A stretch of 46,784 nt of DNA, taken from Candidatus Kerfeldbacteria bacterium CG08_land_8_20_14_0_20_40_16. GTDB lineage: Bacteria > Patescibacteriota > Patescibacteriia > UM-FILTER-42-10. Below, in pieces: positions 14,961 through 24,098 of the stretch (position 1 is its first letter; the number at the start of each line of letters is the position of its first letter). The stretch spans positions 1-46,784 of the forward strand of contig PEXU01000056.1 of NCBI GenBank assembly GCA_002774635.1. Reading direction: 5' to 3'. Below the pieces are notes generated by a model. It made no database searches, was not told where the DNA came from, and was given only the letters and a program-made list of their open reading frames with translations. A program made the translations under genes and the position numbers.

Positions 14961-16946
14961 ATGAAAAAACAAAAACAAAAAATATTAATGCAGGAAATAA
15001 GCTGGATAATTTTAGTATTAGTACTTGTAGTTGGGGCCTCGCTGATCCTTAATAAAGTCAATCACTATTACGAAACTAGATCCCCAATAAATTCAGTACT
15101 GGCCAGCACGGCCGAAGATTCAATAATCGATACCAGTCAATCGAATTTCCAAACCACCACTCAAATAAGTTCTCTGCTAAAAAGAGGCTATGTGGGCGAT
15201 TATTTTATTTCCGTTCCTTTTAACCCTAACGTCGAGCCAGCTGTAGTTAAAATTAAGGAAGCGCCAAAAGTACTGGGTGTGAAGGTAGAAAAAAAGCCTT
15301 ACCAGGCAGAGCTAGTTTGGAAAACTACTAATGTTATAAATATCGCTCCGGGAAAGAGAATTACTTTTGAAGCAAAGTTTAAAAATACCGGAACTGAAAC
15401 TTGGTACAATTCAGGAGATCATTTTATCGCTCTGAATGTTACCAATCCGCCGGGAAGAGCAAGTACCTTTAGGGATATTTTCTGGCCACAATATTACCGG
15501 CCGGCAATTATGAAAACAGAGGTGGTAAAACCAGGAGAGACGGGTTTATTCCGATTTGCCTTAACGGCACCGGATAAAGCGGACGAGTACGTAGAAAGAT
15601 TCGGATTAGTGGCTGAAAATCTAATCTGGATTGAAGACGGTGATTTAGAAATTGCTATGCGCGTTGGCAATCCGAAACCGTATTTTCAGGCCCGAAAAGT
15701 AAAACAAGCCTACCAGGATATTACCATCGAGCCGGGAAAATCAATTACTTTTCGGGTCGATTTTGAAAACACCGGTTCTCAAACTTGGTATCGGGATAGC
15801 GCCCATTTTATCGCTTTAAATGTTACTGATCCGCCAGGAAGAGAGAGTATTTTCCGTCATATCTTTTGGCCCCAGGATTATCGACCAGCAATTATGAAAA
15901 CAGAGGTGGTGAAGCCAGGGGAAATAGGCCGTTTTGAGTTTGCTTTGCAAGCTCCTGAAGCACCGGGTGTTTATACTGAAAAATTCAACTTGGTAGCTGA
16001 GAATCTTACTTGGATTAATGGAGGATATTTAGAAATTCCGATTATCGTCGCTGTCAAACCAGAGCCGGTAGCAGAAGTACAAGGAGAGCCGGATATTAGA
16101 GTAGGACTTTACCCTACTTCCAGTGCAGTCAAAATTACCGGCAATGGCCAATATGAGGTACGGGATACTAATAATAAGCTGATTGGCACTTACAATAAAA
16201 ATGTAATCAGTACCATTAATTATAACGCCAATAATAATAGTTATCGTCTGAGCGTAAGCGGAGTAAAAAAAACGTCCAGTCTGCCATTAAGATTTATTCC
16301 TAAAAAAAATACCATCTTACAACTTACTAATTTTGAAAATCGGCCAGCCTGGAATGCAGAACTGAATGACAATCGCTTCCGAGGAATTTTAGAAATACGT
16401 TATGCCGAAAGCACCGACCGATTATGGGTAATTAATGAACTCCCTTTAGAATCTTATTTAAGAGGGGTTGCCGAAGCAGGGAATGAGAATGATGAAGATT
16501 ATCTTAAAGCTTTGATGATTGCGGCTCGCACCTATGCAATGTACCATATTCAAACAGGCACTAAACATGACGATGAAAATTTCACCGTTGATGCTACCTA
16601 TGATCAGGTTTATCGGGGATACGGCTTTGAATTGCGAGCACCTAATATTACTCAGGCAATTTTAGATACGGAAGGAGAAATGGTCACTTATGAAAATGAA
16701 ATTGTGGTTACCCCATACTTTTCTCAAACCGATGGCCGAACCAGATCTTGGGAAGAAGTTTGGGCCGGCGGGCCATATCCTTGGTTGGTTTCGGTTCCGG
16801 ATCCCGCTTGCCAAGGAATGGAACTTTTGGGGCACGGAGTAGGAATGAGCGCCTATGGTGCCCGAGCAATGGCTGAAGATGGAGAAGGTTATAAAGATAT
16901 TTTACAGTATTATTATACTGGTATAGCAATTGAAAAAATTTACTAA
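14961..16946 (+). CDS. Membrane-anchored SpoIID/LytB-domain wall hydrolase with two Ig-like repeats
   Basis: The 661-residue protein has a signal anchor (about 11-29). Two NBR1-type Ig-like repeats (about 115-235 and 248-355) share long near-identical stretches (HFIALNVT.PPGR..., RPAIMKTEVVKPGE). The SpoIID domain follows (about 400-655), with LRGVAEAGNENDEDYLKAL carrying the catalytic-region Glu, AARTYAMYH, and the hallmark GHGVGMSAYGARAMAEDG. SpoIID enzymes cut glycan strands of stripped peptidoglycan. It pairs functionally with the PGRP amidase at 6781, which has the same repeats. A terminator-like hairpin precedes the start. Confidence 0.9.
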   Translation: MKKQKQKILMQEISWIILVLVLVVGASLILNKVNHYYETRSPINSVLASTAEDSIIDTSQSNFQTTTQISSLLKRGYVGDYFISVPFNPNVEPAVVKIKEAPKVLGVKVEKKPYQAELVWKTTNVINIAPGKRITFEAKFKNTGTETWYNSGDHFIALNVTNPPGRASTFRDIFWPQYYRPAIMKTEVVKPGETGLFRFALTAPDKADEYVERFGLVAENLIWIEDGDLEIAMRVGNPKPYFQARKVKQAYQDITIEPGKSITFRVDFENTGSQTWYRDSAHFIALNVTDPPGRESIFRHIFWPQDYRPAIMKTEVVKPGEIGRFEFALQAPEAPGVYTEKFNLVAENLTWINGGYLEIPIIVAVKPEPVAEVQGEPDIRVGLYPTSSAVKITGNGQYEVRDTNNKLIGTYNKNVISTINYNANNNSYRLSVSGVKKTSSLPLRFIPKKNTILQLTNFENRPAWNAELNDNRFRGILEIRYAESTDRLWVINELPLESYLRGVAEAGNENDEDYLKALMIAARTYAMYHIQTGTKHDDENFTVDATYDQVYRGYGFELRAPNITQAILDTEGEMVTYENEIVVTPYFSQTDGRTRSWEEVWAGGPYPWLVSVPDPACQGMELLGHGVGMSAYGARAMAEDGEGYKDILQYYYTGIAIEKIY

Positions 16947-17014
16947 TTAGGAATTAGTTGGTTAGCTCTTTTAGGTTAGGGATTATTAACTTTGGGTCTT
17001 AAATCATGTTTATG

Positions 17015-17043
17015 TTGACATAAAAGACTGTATTTAGTAAGCT
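17015..17043 (+). promoter_or_regulatory. Promoter of the lipoprotein gene
   Basis: TTGACA (17015-17020), 17-nt spacer, weak TAAGCT (17038-17043). Confidence 0.5.
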
Positions 17044-17089
17044 ATCTTGAAGTCAACACCTTGAAACTGTCAAAACTGCGGGAGGTAAA

Positions 17090-17497
17090 ATGAGATTAGG
17101 AACTATTTTCCTATTCAGTCTGTTGATTGCCTCCTGTAGTTCTGTTCATTTTATTAAAAATGACAGATTGACTCAGGAGGAATTAGACGGTGTCAACTAC
17201 GCCCTAGAGAAATATTACGATACGGTAATTATTGTCACTCAAGAATACTATCATTTAAATCAAAAGCGTATTCTTCTTAAAAAAAATAATTACCAGTTAT
17301 TTCAAGTTAGAGCGGAAGTTGATGAGCAGGGGCTGAAACAGGTTTATTCTGGCTGGGATTCATCTTACAAACAAGCATCCGAGATGAGAAAAATAGATAA
17401 TTACTATTTTTCTCATGGTATCGACCCTCTAAAGATAATTATCTTCATTATCCTGCAAAGAAAAGGTGGTTGGTACCAAATCGTTTTAGTACTTTAA
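17090..17497 (+). CDS. Small predicted lipoprotein, function unknown
   Basis: The 135-residue protein has a lipoprotein signal: MRLG, a hydrophobic run, then the lipobox LIASC with Cys at 16. The rest has several Tyr-rich stretches and no recognised domain. GGGAGG lies 6 nt before the ATG. Promoter and terminator make it a stand-alone unit. It would be exported and lipid-anchored. Confidence 0.72.
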   Translation: MRLGTIFLFSLLIASCSSVHFIKNDRLTQEELDGVNYALEKYYDTVIIVTQEYYHLNQKRILLKKNNYQLFQVRAEVDEQGLKQVYSGWDSSYKQASEMRKIDNYYFSHGIDPLKIIIFIILQRKGGWYQIVLVL

Positions 17498-17526
17498 AAC
17501 AGTCGCAACACTAGCGACTGTTTTTT
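17497..17526 (+). terminator. Intrinsic terminator of the lipoprotein gene
   Basis: AAACAGTCGC pairs with GCGACTGTTT, followed by T residues. It starts at the stop codon. Confidence 0.9.
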
Positions 17527-17699
17527 AAAATTATGAATTATAAATTATCTCTTCCTTATTTTTTAATACCGTAACTAAAATAAATATTAGTAAGGGATTA
17601 ATTCTACTAATGATTTCTATTTCTTAAAAAAGAGTTTTTAAATAATTAACATCATATCACTAAAAGAATAAATATTTTATCAAAAAATTATTTTGAACA

Positions 17700-17752
17700 A
17701 AAAAAACGACCCTCCTGAACCAAGTGAATAAATTCACCAATCCAAAAGGGTC
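17700..17752 (-). terminator. Intrinsic terminator of the 17784 gene
   Basis: On the minus strand GACCC...GGGTC encloses a GTGAAT/ATTCAC stem and is followed by a run of T residues. Confidence 0.8.
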
Positions 17753-17783
17753 AAAGTGATCTAGAATCAAAGGAATAAAAGCC

Positions 17784-18440
17784 CTAGGATTCTAAGAAAT
17801 TGGTAGAGAACACCTGGTAGCCAGCGCGCCACCTGTACGGATCCTCGACCAAAAAGGCGCTCACGCACCAGCCGCCGCCATACCAGATGACGCGGACAGC
17901 GCGAAGGACGTTTTTTACATTGCGGACATAGAAGATATTTGCCTGGTCACAGTTAGTCAATAAGACACCCCTCTCGCCGTTACGCTGTTTTTTCATCAAA
18001 GCGAAGATCGCATAAAGGGTAGTTTCTACTTTCTGCTCACCACCGAGTTTGGTGATGATCTGCCTGTCCTCTGATTTTTCGAGTAGTTCATGACAACAAA
18101 TATTGACTTCAGTGGGCGGCTGTTCTTCAACCAGATCAAGCATCCACTCACAGAAATTGTCTCCAAGTTTGGAGATTTTCACCTTAGCTTCGTCACTGGT
18201 ATCCACTACGAAGTGTTCGCGGACAATGAACGGACCAGGTTCAAGTTTGATGAAAAAGCTAGAGATGTACTTGAGCAGTTCCAAACAAGGTTCTTTGCGG
18301 AGAAACTTATTAAGATTTGAAAGCCACATCCGTCTGTTAGGACCAGTGAGTTTTTCCAGAAGGTCATACAGCGACCCTAATGTTCCTTCAGGGAGCCGAA
18401 CGAGCTTCTTTCTTATTTGACCGAGCATGTCTTTCTTCAT
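17784..18440 (-). CDS. Conserved-looking hypothetical protein
   Basis: No family is recognised in this 218-residue soluble protein. Its N-terminal third (RLPEGTLGSLYDLLEKL, then NRRMWLSNLNKFLRKEPC) is helical with a Trp-Leu-Asn-Lys-Phe segment. The C-terminal half has several hydrophobic strands ending in WYGGGWCVSAFLVEDPYRW. The start at 18440 (MKKDMLGQ) is preferred over an upstream in-frame ATG at 18476 because AAGGA lies 8 nt before it. It has its own promoter, embedded in the queA stop, and its own terminator. Confidence 0.7.
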   Translation of the reverse strand: MKKDMLGQIRKKLVRLPEGTLGSLYDLLEKLTGPNRRMWLSNLNKFLRKEPCLELLKYISSFFIKLEPGPFIVREHFVVDTSDEAKVKISKLGDNFCEWMLDLVEEQPPTEVNICCHELLEKSEDRQIITKLGGEQKVETTLYAIFALMKKQRNGERGVLLTNCDQANIFYVRNVKNVLRAVRVIWYGGGWCVSAFLVEDPYRWRAGYQVFSTNFLES

Positions 18441-18527
18441 GGTCAGTCCTTTCTTTCTTTGTATGTCTGCCGCCACTTTTAGGGGGCGGGTTCCCTATGT
18501 AAAAGAACAAAAATTACTTAACGTATT

Positions 18528-18556
18528 ATATTAGCATATCTTCAAAATTTTGTCAA
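18528..18556 (-). promoter_or_regulatory. Promoter of the 17784 gene overlapping the queA stop
   Basis: Minus strand: TTGACA (18551-18556), 17-nt spacer, TAATAT (18528-18533). The queA TGA stop (18553-18555) is inside the -35 hexamer. Confidence 0.8.
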
Positions 18557-19584
18557 AGGATCAACATCGCATCTCCAAAGGAATAAAAACGATATTTATT
18601 TCTTTTTGCTGTTTCGTATGCTTTAAGGATTTTGGTTCTGCCGGCAAAAGCGGATACCAGCATTAACAAAGTAGATTTCGGCAGATGAAAATTGGTGATT
18701 AGCGCATCGACGGATTTAAATTTATATCCTGGATAAATAAAAAGATTAATCCATTTCCGCACGTTACGCAGGGGTAGCCGCGAATTAATTCGCGGCCTAC
18801 CCAGAACTGTCTCTAAAACCCTCACGCTAGTTGTCCCGACGGCCACTATTCTTCGGCCCTCTTTTTTTGCTTGCTGGATTCTTTGGATCACTTCCTTCTT
18901 TACTTCGACAAATTCAGGATGCATTTTATGTTCTTGAATATTCTCTTCTTTGACCGGCTGAAAAGTACCATAGCCAACGTGCAGGGTAATATATTCAATC
19001 TGAATTCCTTCTTTCTCTAATTTGTTCATTAAACTTTTGGCAAAATGAAATCCGGCGGTAGGAGCTGCCACCGATCCCTCTTTTTGAGCATAAACAGTCT
19101 GATATTTTTTTAAATCAGATTTTTGTCTGATATATGGCGGAGTGGGCGCTTCACCGATTTGATTTACTATGTTTTTAAATCTTAATCCGCCAGCATTAAA
19201 TTTCATTTGCCAGATCCCATCAGGCAATTTTTTTATTACTTTTCCTTTTAAATTTTTGGGAAACAGCACTTTTAAACCTTTCTTTCTTCCTTTGCCTCCG
19301 ATCAACACTTTCCAAACTTGATTAGAGATTTTGTTCAGGAGCAGCACTTCCATTTTTCCGCCGGTTTCTTTTCTACCCCAAAGCCGGGCGGGGATTACTC
19401 TAGAATTATTCATTACTAGAATATCACCGGGATTCAAAAATTTTTCAATTTCGTAAAATCGCCAATGTGTTATTTTTCCACTTTTTCGATCTAACACCAA
19501 AAGCCTCGAGTGGTCTCGAGGGGTTACTGGCTTTTGAGCAATATACTTTTTAGGAAGCTGGTAATCAAAAAGTTTTAGTTTCAT
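18553..19584 (-). CDS. queA: S-adenosylmethionine:tRNA ribosyltransferase-isomerase
   Basis: QueA moves the ribosyl group of SAM onto 7-aminomethyl-7-deazaguanine at the tRNA wobble position, in queuosine synthesis. The 343-residue protein has the N-terminal FDYQLPKKYIAQKP, ILVMNNSRVIPARL, the TPPYI segment, AAPTAGFHF, HVGYGTFQPV and the C-terminal TNFHLPKSTLLMLVSAFAG. Length is normal. Its start overlaps the end of the preceding membrane-protein gene by 20 bp. The ruvB-queA grouping is common in bacteria. Confidence 0.96.
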   Translation of the reverse strand: MKLKLFDYQLPKKYIAQKPVTPRDHSRLLVLDRKSGKITHWRFYEIEKFLNPGDILVMNNSRVIPARLWGRKETGGKMEVLLLNKISNQVWKVLIGGKGRKKGLKVLFPKNLKGKVIKKLPDGIWQMKFNAGGLRFKNIVNQIGEAPTPPYIRQKSDLKKYQTVYAQKEGSVAAPTAGFHFAKSLMNKLEKEGIQIEYITLHVGYGTFQPVKEENIQEHKMHPEFVEVKKEVIQRIQQAKKEGRRIVAVGTTSVRVLETVLGRPRINSRLPLRNVRKWINLFIYPGYKFKSVDALITNFHLPKSTLLMLVSAFAGRTKILKAYETAKRNKYRFYSFGDAMLIL

Positions 19585-20191
19585 TTTTCTGGGGGGACGA
19601 AATGGTGTCTTTTTCTCCTAGGGATTTCGATGTGGCTTCTTTCATTTCCTCTACGGCCGCCCTTTTTACGGCACTTTGATGTAATTCAATAATTTTGGAC
19701 GCTACTTGCCGGGGAGCTGGTATTTCTTCAAAGACAAAACGTTTTTCCTCGCCGGCAGTCTGGACATAAACATTACCAAAATTAAGCACGGTAGCCACCT
19801 TGCCTTTTACTTCGCTGGTTGCGTCCTGCACCATTTCTAAATTAAGTTCAGAAATAGTCCTGGAAAATAATCCCTCCTGTTCAATATTCAGAATTCTTTG
19901 ATTAGTGACTATCCAAACATCCAAATAGTAGTCAATCCAGTGATTAAAGAAAAAGAGCCAAATAAAGAGGAAATAAGCACTGCTCGCTAAAATGATCACG
20001 ATGCCTACTGGGCTTTCCTTTTCAAAAACAAAGTCGGTAAAATAAAAGAAAGCAAAAAGGGCAGCGAGAGGCAGGAAAAACTCCACCACAAACAATAAAA
20101 AATGACGCAACATAGAATGCCAATGTCGTCTTAACAACATAACTATTTCTTCATTTGGTCTGCGGTCTGGAAAATATTTGTAGGGGTCCAT
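19565..20191 (-). CDS. Membrane protein with bacterial PH domain
   Basis: The 208-residue protein has two transmembrane helices (about 27-50 and 55-80), followed by a YdbS/bPH2-like module: VTNQRILNIEQEGLFSRTISELNLEMVQDATSEV, then LNFGNVYVQTAG. Related proteins are envelope-associated with unknown ligand. It lies between a small membrane protein and queA in the ruvB operon. Confidence 0.8.
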   Translation of the reverse strand: MDPYKYFPDRRPNEEIVMLLRRHWHSMLRHFLLFVVEFFLPLAALFAFFYFTDFVFEKESPVGIVIILASSAYFLFIWLFFFNHWIDYYLDVWIVTNQRILNIEQEGLFSRTISELNLEMVQDATSEVKGKVATVLNFGNVYVQTAGEEKRFVFEEIPAPRQVASKIIELHQSAVKRAAVEEMKEATSKSLGEKDTISSPQKNETKTF

Positions 20192-20238
20192 CCCGGGAAG
20201 TTTAAAGTTAAAAGAGTAAAGTTTCAGCCGGAGGCTGA

Positions 20239-20253
20239 TCCGCCTTTGGCGGA
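20239..20253. repeat. TCCGCC-type palindrome
   Basis: TCCGCCTTTGGCGGA, a 6-bp stem with a 3-nt loop, in the gap between two operon genes. Other members are at 320, 26547, 28654 and 39754. Confidence 0.6.
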
Positions 20254-20264
20254 AAAAATCGGAA

Positions 20265-20537
20265 TTAGAAAAAATTAATATTAAATTCCGTATTATTCAA
20301 GATTGATACGTTTTCACTCCAATCAATTCCTGCAATATAAATACCGGCGGAAACTAAAATAATTAACGATCCGGCAAAATACAGAAAAATCATCAATTTT
20401 GTCGAGGAATCCCAATATCCGAACCGGAAAATGTGATACAGCAACACCACGCTCAAAATCAGATAAAATATTATCGCTAATAAATAGAGAATCAAAATAA
20501 GATATAAAGGGAAAGTCATGTTTGTTTGTAGTAGCAA
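20265..20537 (-). CDS. Small membrane protein
   Basis: The 90-residue protein has two or three hydrophobic helices (about 8-33, 42-66) and a polar C-terminus. No family is recognised. It lies 28 bp after ruvB and 73 bp before the PH-domain gene on the same strand, so it is probably in the ruvB-queA transcript. Confidence 0.65.
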   Translation of the reverse strand: MLLQTNMTFPLYLILILYLLAIIFYLILSVVLLYHIFRFGYWDSSTKLMIFLYFAGSLIILVSAGIYIAGIDWSENVSILNNTEFNINFF

Positions 20538-20565
20538 TTCATGAATTACCGCTACTTTGTATCAG

Positions 20566-21588
20566 CTAAATTAGTTTACTTTGAAGATCGGCTGGCGGTT
20601 TTACTCCTAAATGTCGATAAGCCGATTCAGTTACCACACGACCACGGGGCGTTCTGGCTAAAAAGCCCACCTGCAATAAGAACGGTTCGTAGATTTCTTC
20701 AATCGTATCTCTTTCTTCACTGGTAGCGGCGGCAATGGTGCCGACTCCTACTGGCCCGCCATTGAATTTTTCAATAACGGTTTCCAAAATGCGGCGATCA
20801 ATTAAATCCAGCCCCAGATTATCAATTTCTAAACGTTTTAGTGATTCATTAGCAACATCCAAATTTATTTTACTTAGGGATTCCACTTGGGCAAAGTCCC
20901 GCACTCGCTTCAAAAGCCTGTTGGCTACCCGAGGAGTGCGCCTGGCTCTTTTAGCAATCTCTTTTACCGCATCATCCGTTATTACAATACCAAGTATTCT
21001 GGCGGAACGGCTAATAATTTTACCAACATCCCCATCCGCATAAAAATCCAAGCGATAAGTAATACCAAAACGATCTCTTAAAGGAGCCGAAAGAAGGCTT
21101 GCTCGCGTGGTGGCGCCAATAATAGAAAAGCGTGGCAGCTCCAGCCGGAGTGTTCTAGCCGCTGGACCCTTACCCACTACGATATCCAGTAAAAATTCCT
21201 CCATCGAAGGATACAACACTTCCTCAACCGTTCTTGGCAAGCGGTGAATTTCATCAATAAAAAGAATGTCGCCATCTTCCAGATTAGTAAGAATGGACCC
21301 TAGGTCTCCGGCGCGCTCTATCGCTGGTCCAGAAGTTACTCTGATATTTGCTCCCATTTCATTGGCAATAATGTGAGCTAAAGTAGTTTTCCCAATTCCA
21401 GGCGGGCCATATAATAAAGCATGTTCAATTGGTTCTTTGCGCTGTTTAGCAGCACGCATAAAAACGGAAAGGTTTTCTTTTATCTTTTCCTGTCCGACAA
21501 ATTCTTTTAAATTCCTTGGCCTTAAGGTAAGGTCAAGAGTTTTGTCTTCCGTTTTCTCTTTAGCTGTCACTATGCGATCTTGGGCCAT
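20566..21588 (-). CDS. ruvB: Holliday junction branch-migration helicase RuvB
   Basis: The RuvB hexamer pumps DNA through RuvA-bound Holliday junctions. The 340-residue protein has [19 protein letters not shown] at the start, Walker [13 protein letters not shown] near 65, Walker [10 protein letters not shown] near 108, sensor ATTRASLLS near 158, and the C-terminal winged helix ending [15 protein letters not shown] 46-nt leader without Shine-Dalgarno follows its promoter. That promoter's -35 overlaps the -35 of a divergent RNA unit. Confidence 0.98.
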   Translation of the reverse strand: MAQDRIVTAKEKTEDKTLDLTLRPRNLKEFVGQEKIKENLSVFMRAAKQRKEPIEHALLYGPPGIGKTTLAHIIANEMGANIRVTSGPAIERAGDLGSILTNLEDGDILFIDEIHRLPRTVEEVLYPSMEEFLLDIVVGKGPAARTLRLELPRFSIIGATTRASLLSAPLRDRFGITYRLDFYADGDVGKIISRSARILGIVITDDAVKEIAKRARRTPRVANRLLKRVRDFAQVESLSKINLDVANESLKRLEIDNLGLDLIDRRILETVIEKFNGGPVGVGTIAAATSEERDTIEEIYEPFLLQVGFLARTPRGRVVTESAYRHLGVKPPADLQSKLI

Positions 21589-21633
21589 TTAGATTGATGA
21601 TTTTTTCTAATTTTTTCGCTAATTTGTACCAGA

Positions 21634-21662
21634 ATTCTAGCAAATAATCGGACTCTTGACAA
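21634..21662 (-). promoter_or_regulatory. ruvB promoter
   Basis: Minus strand: TTGTCA (21657-21662), 17-nt spacer, TAGAAT (21634-21639). The -35 is the complement of most of the plus-strand TTGACA at 21656-21661. Confidence 0.8.
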
Positions 21663-21684
21663 GATTTTACTAATATGATAAGAT
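21656..21684 (+). promoter_or_regulatory. Promoter of the 21691 RNA unit, divergent from ruvB
   Basis: TTGACA (21656-21661), 17-nt spacer, TAAGAT (21679-21684). The 9-bp palindrome CTTGACAAG serves both directions. Confidence 0.75.
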
Positions 21685-21690
21685 TGCCTG

Positions 21691-21879
21691 TTTTAGAAAA
21701 ACAAACAAAAAACCAGACGCTTTCTCGGTAAATTGACATTAGTATCTGCCGATCTGCGCTCACGACAAGCATGGGAATTCATCTTCAGGTTTTTTCTGGG
21801 TTTTCCTAGGATTTTCCTCAGATGAATTCTCTTGAGCGCAGCTCAGCGGATATTATCAGCCCCCACTGTTTGGGGGATT
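21691..21879 (+). ncRNA. Candidate rod-shaped small RNA (6S-like architecture)
   Basis: A transcript from the promoter at 21656-21684 would run about 190 nt to a CCCCCA/TGGGGG-type terminator (about 21861-21878). Most of it folds into one rod. A 20-bp stem with two mismatches joins 21743-21762 to 21833-21852. An asymmetric internal loop of 12 nt against 3 nt follows, then a perfect 10-bp stem GAATTCATCT/AGATGAATTC (21775-21784/21820-21829) and a 35-nt apical loop. No protein is encoded. A long rod with a central bubble resembles 6S RNA, but the length and sequence are not diagnostic. Confidence 0.5.
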
Positions 21880-23748
21880 TTAATTTGCTGATTTTTCCTC
21901 ATCGGAAGTTGGCAGACTTTCCATTGGTTTCTTCTCTACTCCCACCAGACATACTTCTTGCCAGGGTTTGTATTTGCTTTGAAAAGTTTGTTCCTTAATT
22001 TCACCGTCAGCATAGGTCACTTTATAATCGAATTCCGCGGAAACCCCTTTATGCGCCTTTTCGGTACATTTAACTTGGCCCGGTGTCAGATCTTCGGTTT
22101 CAATTGTTTTTCTGGGCGGAGGACTTTGCCAGCCGGAAAGGCGAGGATCTGTTTTTTCTACAATCCGACCGTCCTTAGTGCCCCACGTTTCAAAAATAAG
22201 TTCATTACCTTCCACTCTGGTTTGAAGAAGAATATGATTCCCCGTATCATTCACAAATTTCATGTCCGGAGCAGGATCATAAATGGTGGCGTCTGTTCCG
22301 ATAGGATGATAATAAGAAACGGTGTAAGAATGATTTTGTCGAGCAGTAATGGGCAGACCCGTATCCAAAGCCGCCCTAAACATGGTGGTTCCAAACTGAC
22401 AAGCTCCCCCTCCTAATTCCGGAATAGTACGATTGCCTTTAATCACTAATTCAGGCAACCAGCCTTCTGATGCTTCAAAATTACCCAAAGCTTTCAGTAA
22501 AGAAAATTCTTCTTCTGGTTTAATTAAAATACCGTTCAGTTTTTCAGCACCCAATTGAATATTGGCTCGCCTGTTTCTGGGGCTGCCCGTAAAATCCGAG
22601 CGGCCTACTCCAATTAATTCTTTAATACCTAAATTATTCACATTCTCGGTGGTAATCTCTGGCTGTTCTTCTTGTACAATCAATTCCGCTTCCTCTTTAC
22701 CACCTTTAATAAAAGCGTCCTCTAAAGCCTGAACGCTCGGTAAAACCACCAGACTGATTCCTGGCTGACCAACTTGAAATTGAGTCACTTTTCCATCTTC
22801 TATTTTAAATTTTCCTTCTTTTACCGGAACATCAATGTCATCTCTGAGTGATTCTAGATATTCCGCTGCTCTTTCGGGATTTAAGCCAATCCAGATTCCC
22901 CCTTGGCTTAAAAAATCTGAACTTGAAGAACGAAAATCAAGCCAAGTACTGAATGTCTCTTTATCAATTTCCCAGCTTTTATCACCATATTGAATGGTAA
23001 GCGGAGCGAGATCAGCAATTTTATCGGCTTGATTCAAAAGATTAACAGCCTGGGTTTCTATTATTTGGGGCGGATCGGACTTAAGTTCCAGATAAACCGG
23101 TTCGAATTCTAAATTCCTGACGTTATCAGCCATCTCGTCTACAATTGCTTGGTAATCAAATATTCGACCCTGCTCCTCCGGAGTGATAAAAAATGCGTTT
23201 TGATTAAAACTCAACGAAGCGTCTTTATGGGGAGATTCGAACTGGCTGAAATTTTGTTTCAGGGAATTTTCTACCTCTCTATTATTAAAATAATAGTTTA
23301 AAATAACAGGCTGACCATAAATCAGAGCGGCCAGTTGTTCTTTTAAATTAGACCAGTAATTACCTCTTCTCCCCAAAGCATAAGCTTCTTGAACAGTGAC
23401 GTTACCATCAAAGGTCAATATATCATAAGAAGAATCCATATCGGTTCCCACCATTGTCGGCTGAAGAGCTACCTTTTCGTCTTGGTAAATAAAAATTAAT
23501 CCCTCTCTACTGAATGAGTTAATAGGGATATCCATCAAATCAAGGGCTTCTAGATAAGTCTTGCCGCCTAAATTGATACTACCCACTTTTATTCCCGGAA
23601 AAACTTTGTTTCGGTAATAAGAAGGGTAAATCAAAACAGCAATTCCAATAATTGATACGATAGTAACGCTTATAATTAGAATTGCGGCTATGCGATGCTT
23701 GTTTTTTTTTCTAGAGGACTGCTTTGATTTTTTTTTAGGTTTTGACAT
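21880..23748 (-). CDS. VanW-family cell-wall protein with peptidoglycan-binding-like domains
   Basis: The 622-residue protein has a basic cytoplasmic start, one membrane anchor (about 22-45), two PG_binding_4-like regions (about 50-340), and a C-terminal VanW domain: ELIGVGRSDFTGSP, then GGGACQFGTTMFRAALDTGL, HPIGTDATIYDPAPDMKF and NHILLQTRVEGN. A beta-strand G5-like tail ends it. The family is linked to cell-wall modification, but its reaction is not established. The start at 23748 is chosen (AAGGTGA 11 nt upstream) over an ATG at 23757. Confidence 0.88.
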   Translation of the reverse strand: MSKPKKKSKQSSRKKNKHRIAAILIISVTIVSIIGIAVLIYPSYYRNKVFPGIKVGSINLGGKTYLEALDLMDIPINSFSREGLIFIYQDEKVALQPTMVGTDMDSSYDILTFDGNVTVQEAYALGRRGNYWSNLKEQLAALIYGQPVILNYYFNNREVENSLKQNFSQFESPHKDASLSFNQNAFFITPEEQGRIFDYQAIVDEMADNVRNLEFEPVYLELKSDPPQIIETQAVNLLNQADKIADLAPLTIQYGDKSWEIDKETFSTWLDFRSSSSDFLSQGGIWIGLNPERAAEYLESLRDDIDVPVKEGKFKIEDGKVTQFQVGQPGISLVVLPSVQALEDAFIKGGKEEAELIVQEEQPEITTENVNNLGIKELIGVGRSDFTGSPRNRRANIQLGAEKLNGILIKPEEEFSLLKALGNFEASEGWLPELVIKGNRTIPELGGGACQFGTTMFRAALDTGLPITARQNHSYTVSYYHPIGTDATIYDPAPDMKFVNDTGNHILLQTRVEGNELIFETWGTKDGRIVEKTDPRLSGWQSPPPRKTIETEDLTPGQVKCTEKAHKGVSAEFDYKVTYADGEIKEQTFQSKYKPWQEVCLVGVEKKPMESLPTSDEEKSAN

Positions 23749-23777
23749 AGGAATCAATCACCTTGCCTAGATGGGAC

Positions 23778-23996
23778 TTATGATATCTTACTATCCTCTT
23801 TTAAAATCTCGTTCAAAAAATCTTTGGAAAATTTACTTTCCGTCTTTGGTGAAGGATGAATTTCTAGCTCAAGCCAAAGAGACATTCCTTCTTTTGCTGT
23901 GGGCGGCAGTTTTTCTCGCGGCCATTTTAATTCCTCTTGGTTTGATAACTTGAGAATAGCATAATCTTCCGCAATGCGGATAATACGTGCCTCCAT
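23778..23996 (-). CDS. Small DUF3006-like protein
   Basis: The 72-residue protein follows the DUF3006 pattern: a short beta domain with RIAEDYAILKLSNQEELKWPREKLPPTAKEGMSLWLEL. The WP.E.LP...KEG motif is diagnostic of that small family, whose function is unknown. It lies 30 bp upstream of the VanW gene on the same strand and is likely co-transcribed. Confidence 0.72.
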   Translation of the reverse strand: MEARIIRIAEDYAILKLSNQEELKWPREKLPPTAKEGMSLWLELEIHPSPKTESKFSKDFLNEILKEDSKIS

Positions 23997-24098
23997 TCTT
24001 TTAAGATAATTTTGATTAAAATGAAATATTGATATCCGATTCCGAGATATTCAATTCTACTTCTAAAGTTCCCGCATTAAATTTTATAGTCATCAAAA

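Noticed and set aside
17768-18592. 13-bp match CAAAGGAATAAAA near the queA 3' end and after the 17784 gene
   Set aside because: It would fit the 3'-end-repeat pattern around an insert, but it is short, AT-rich and not at the very end of queA, so chance is possible.
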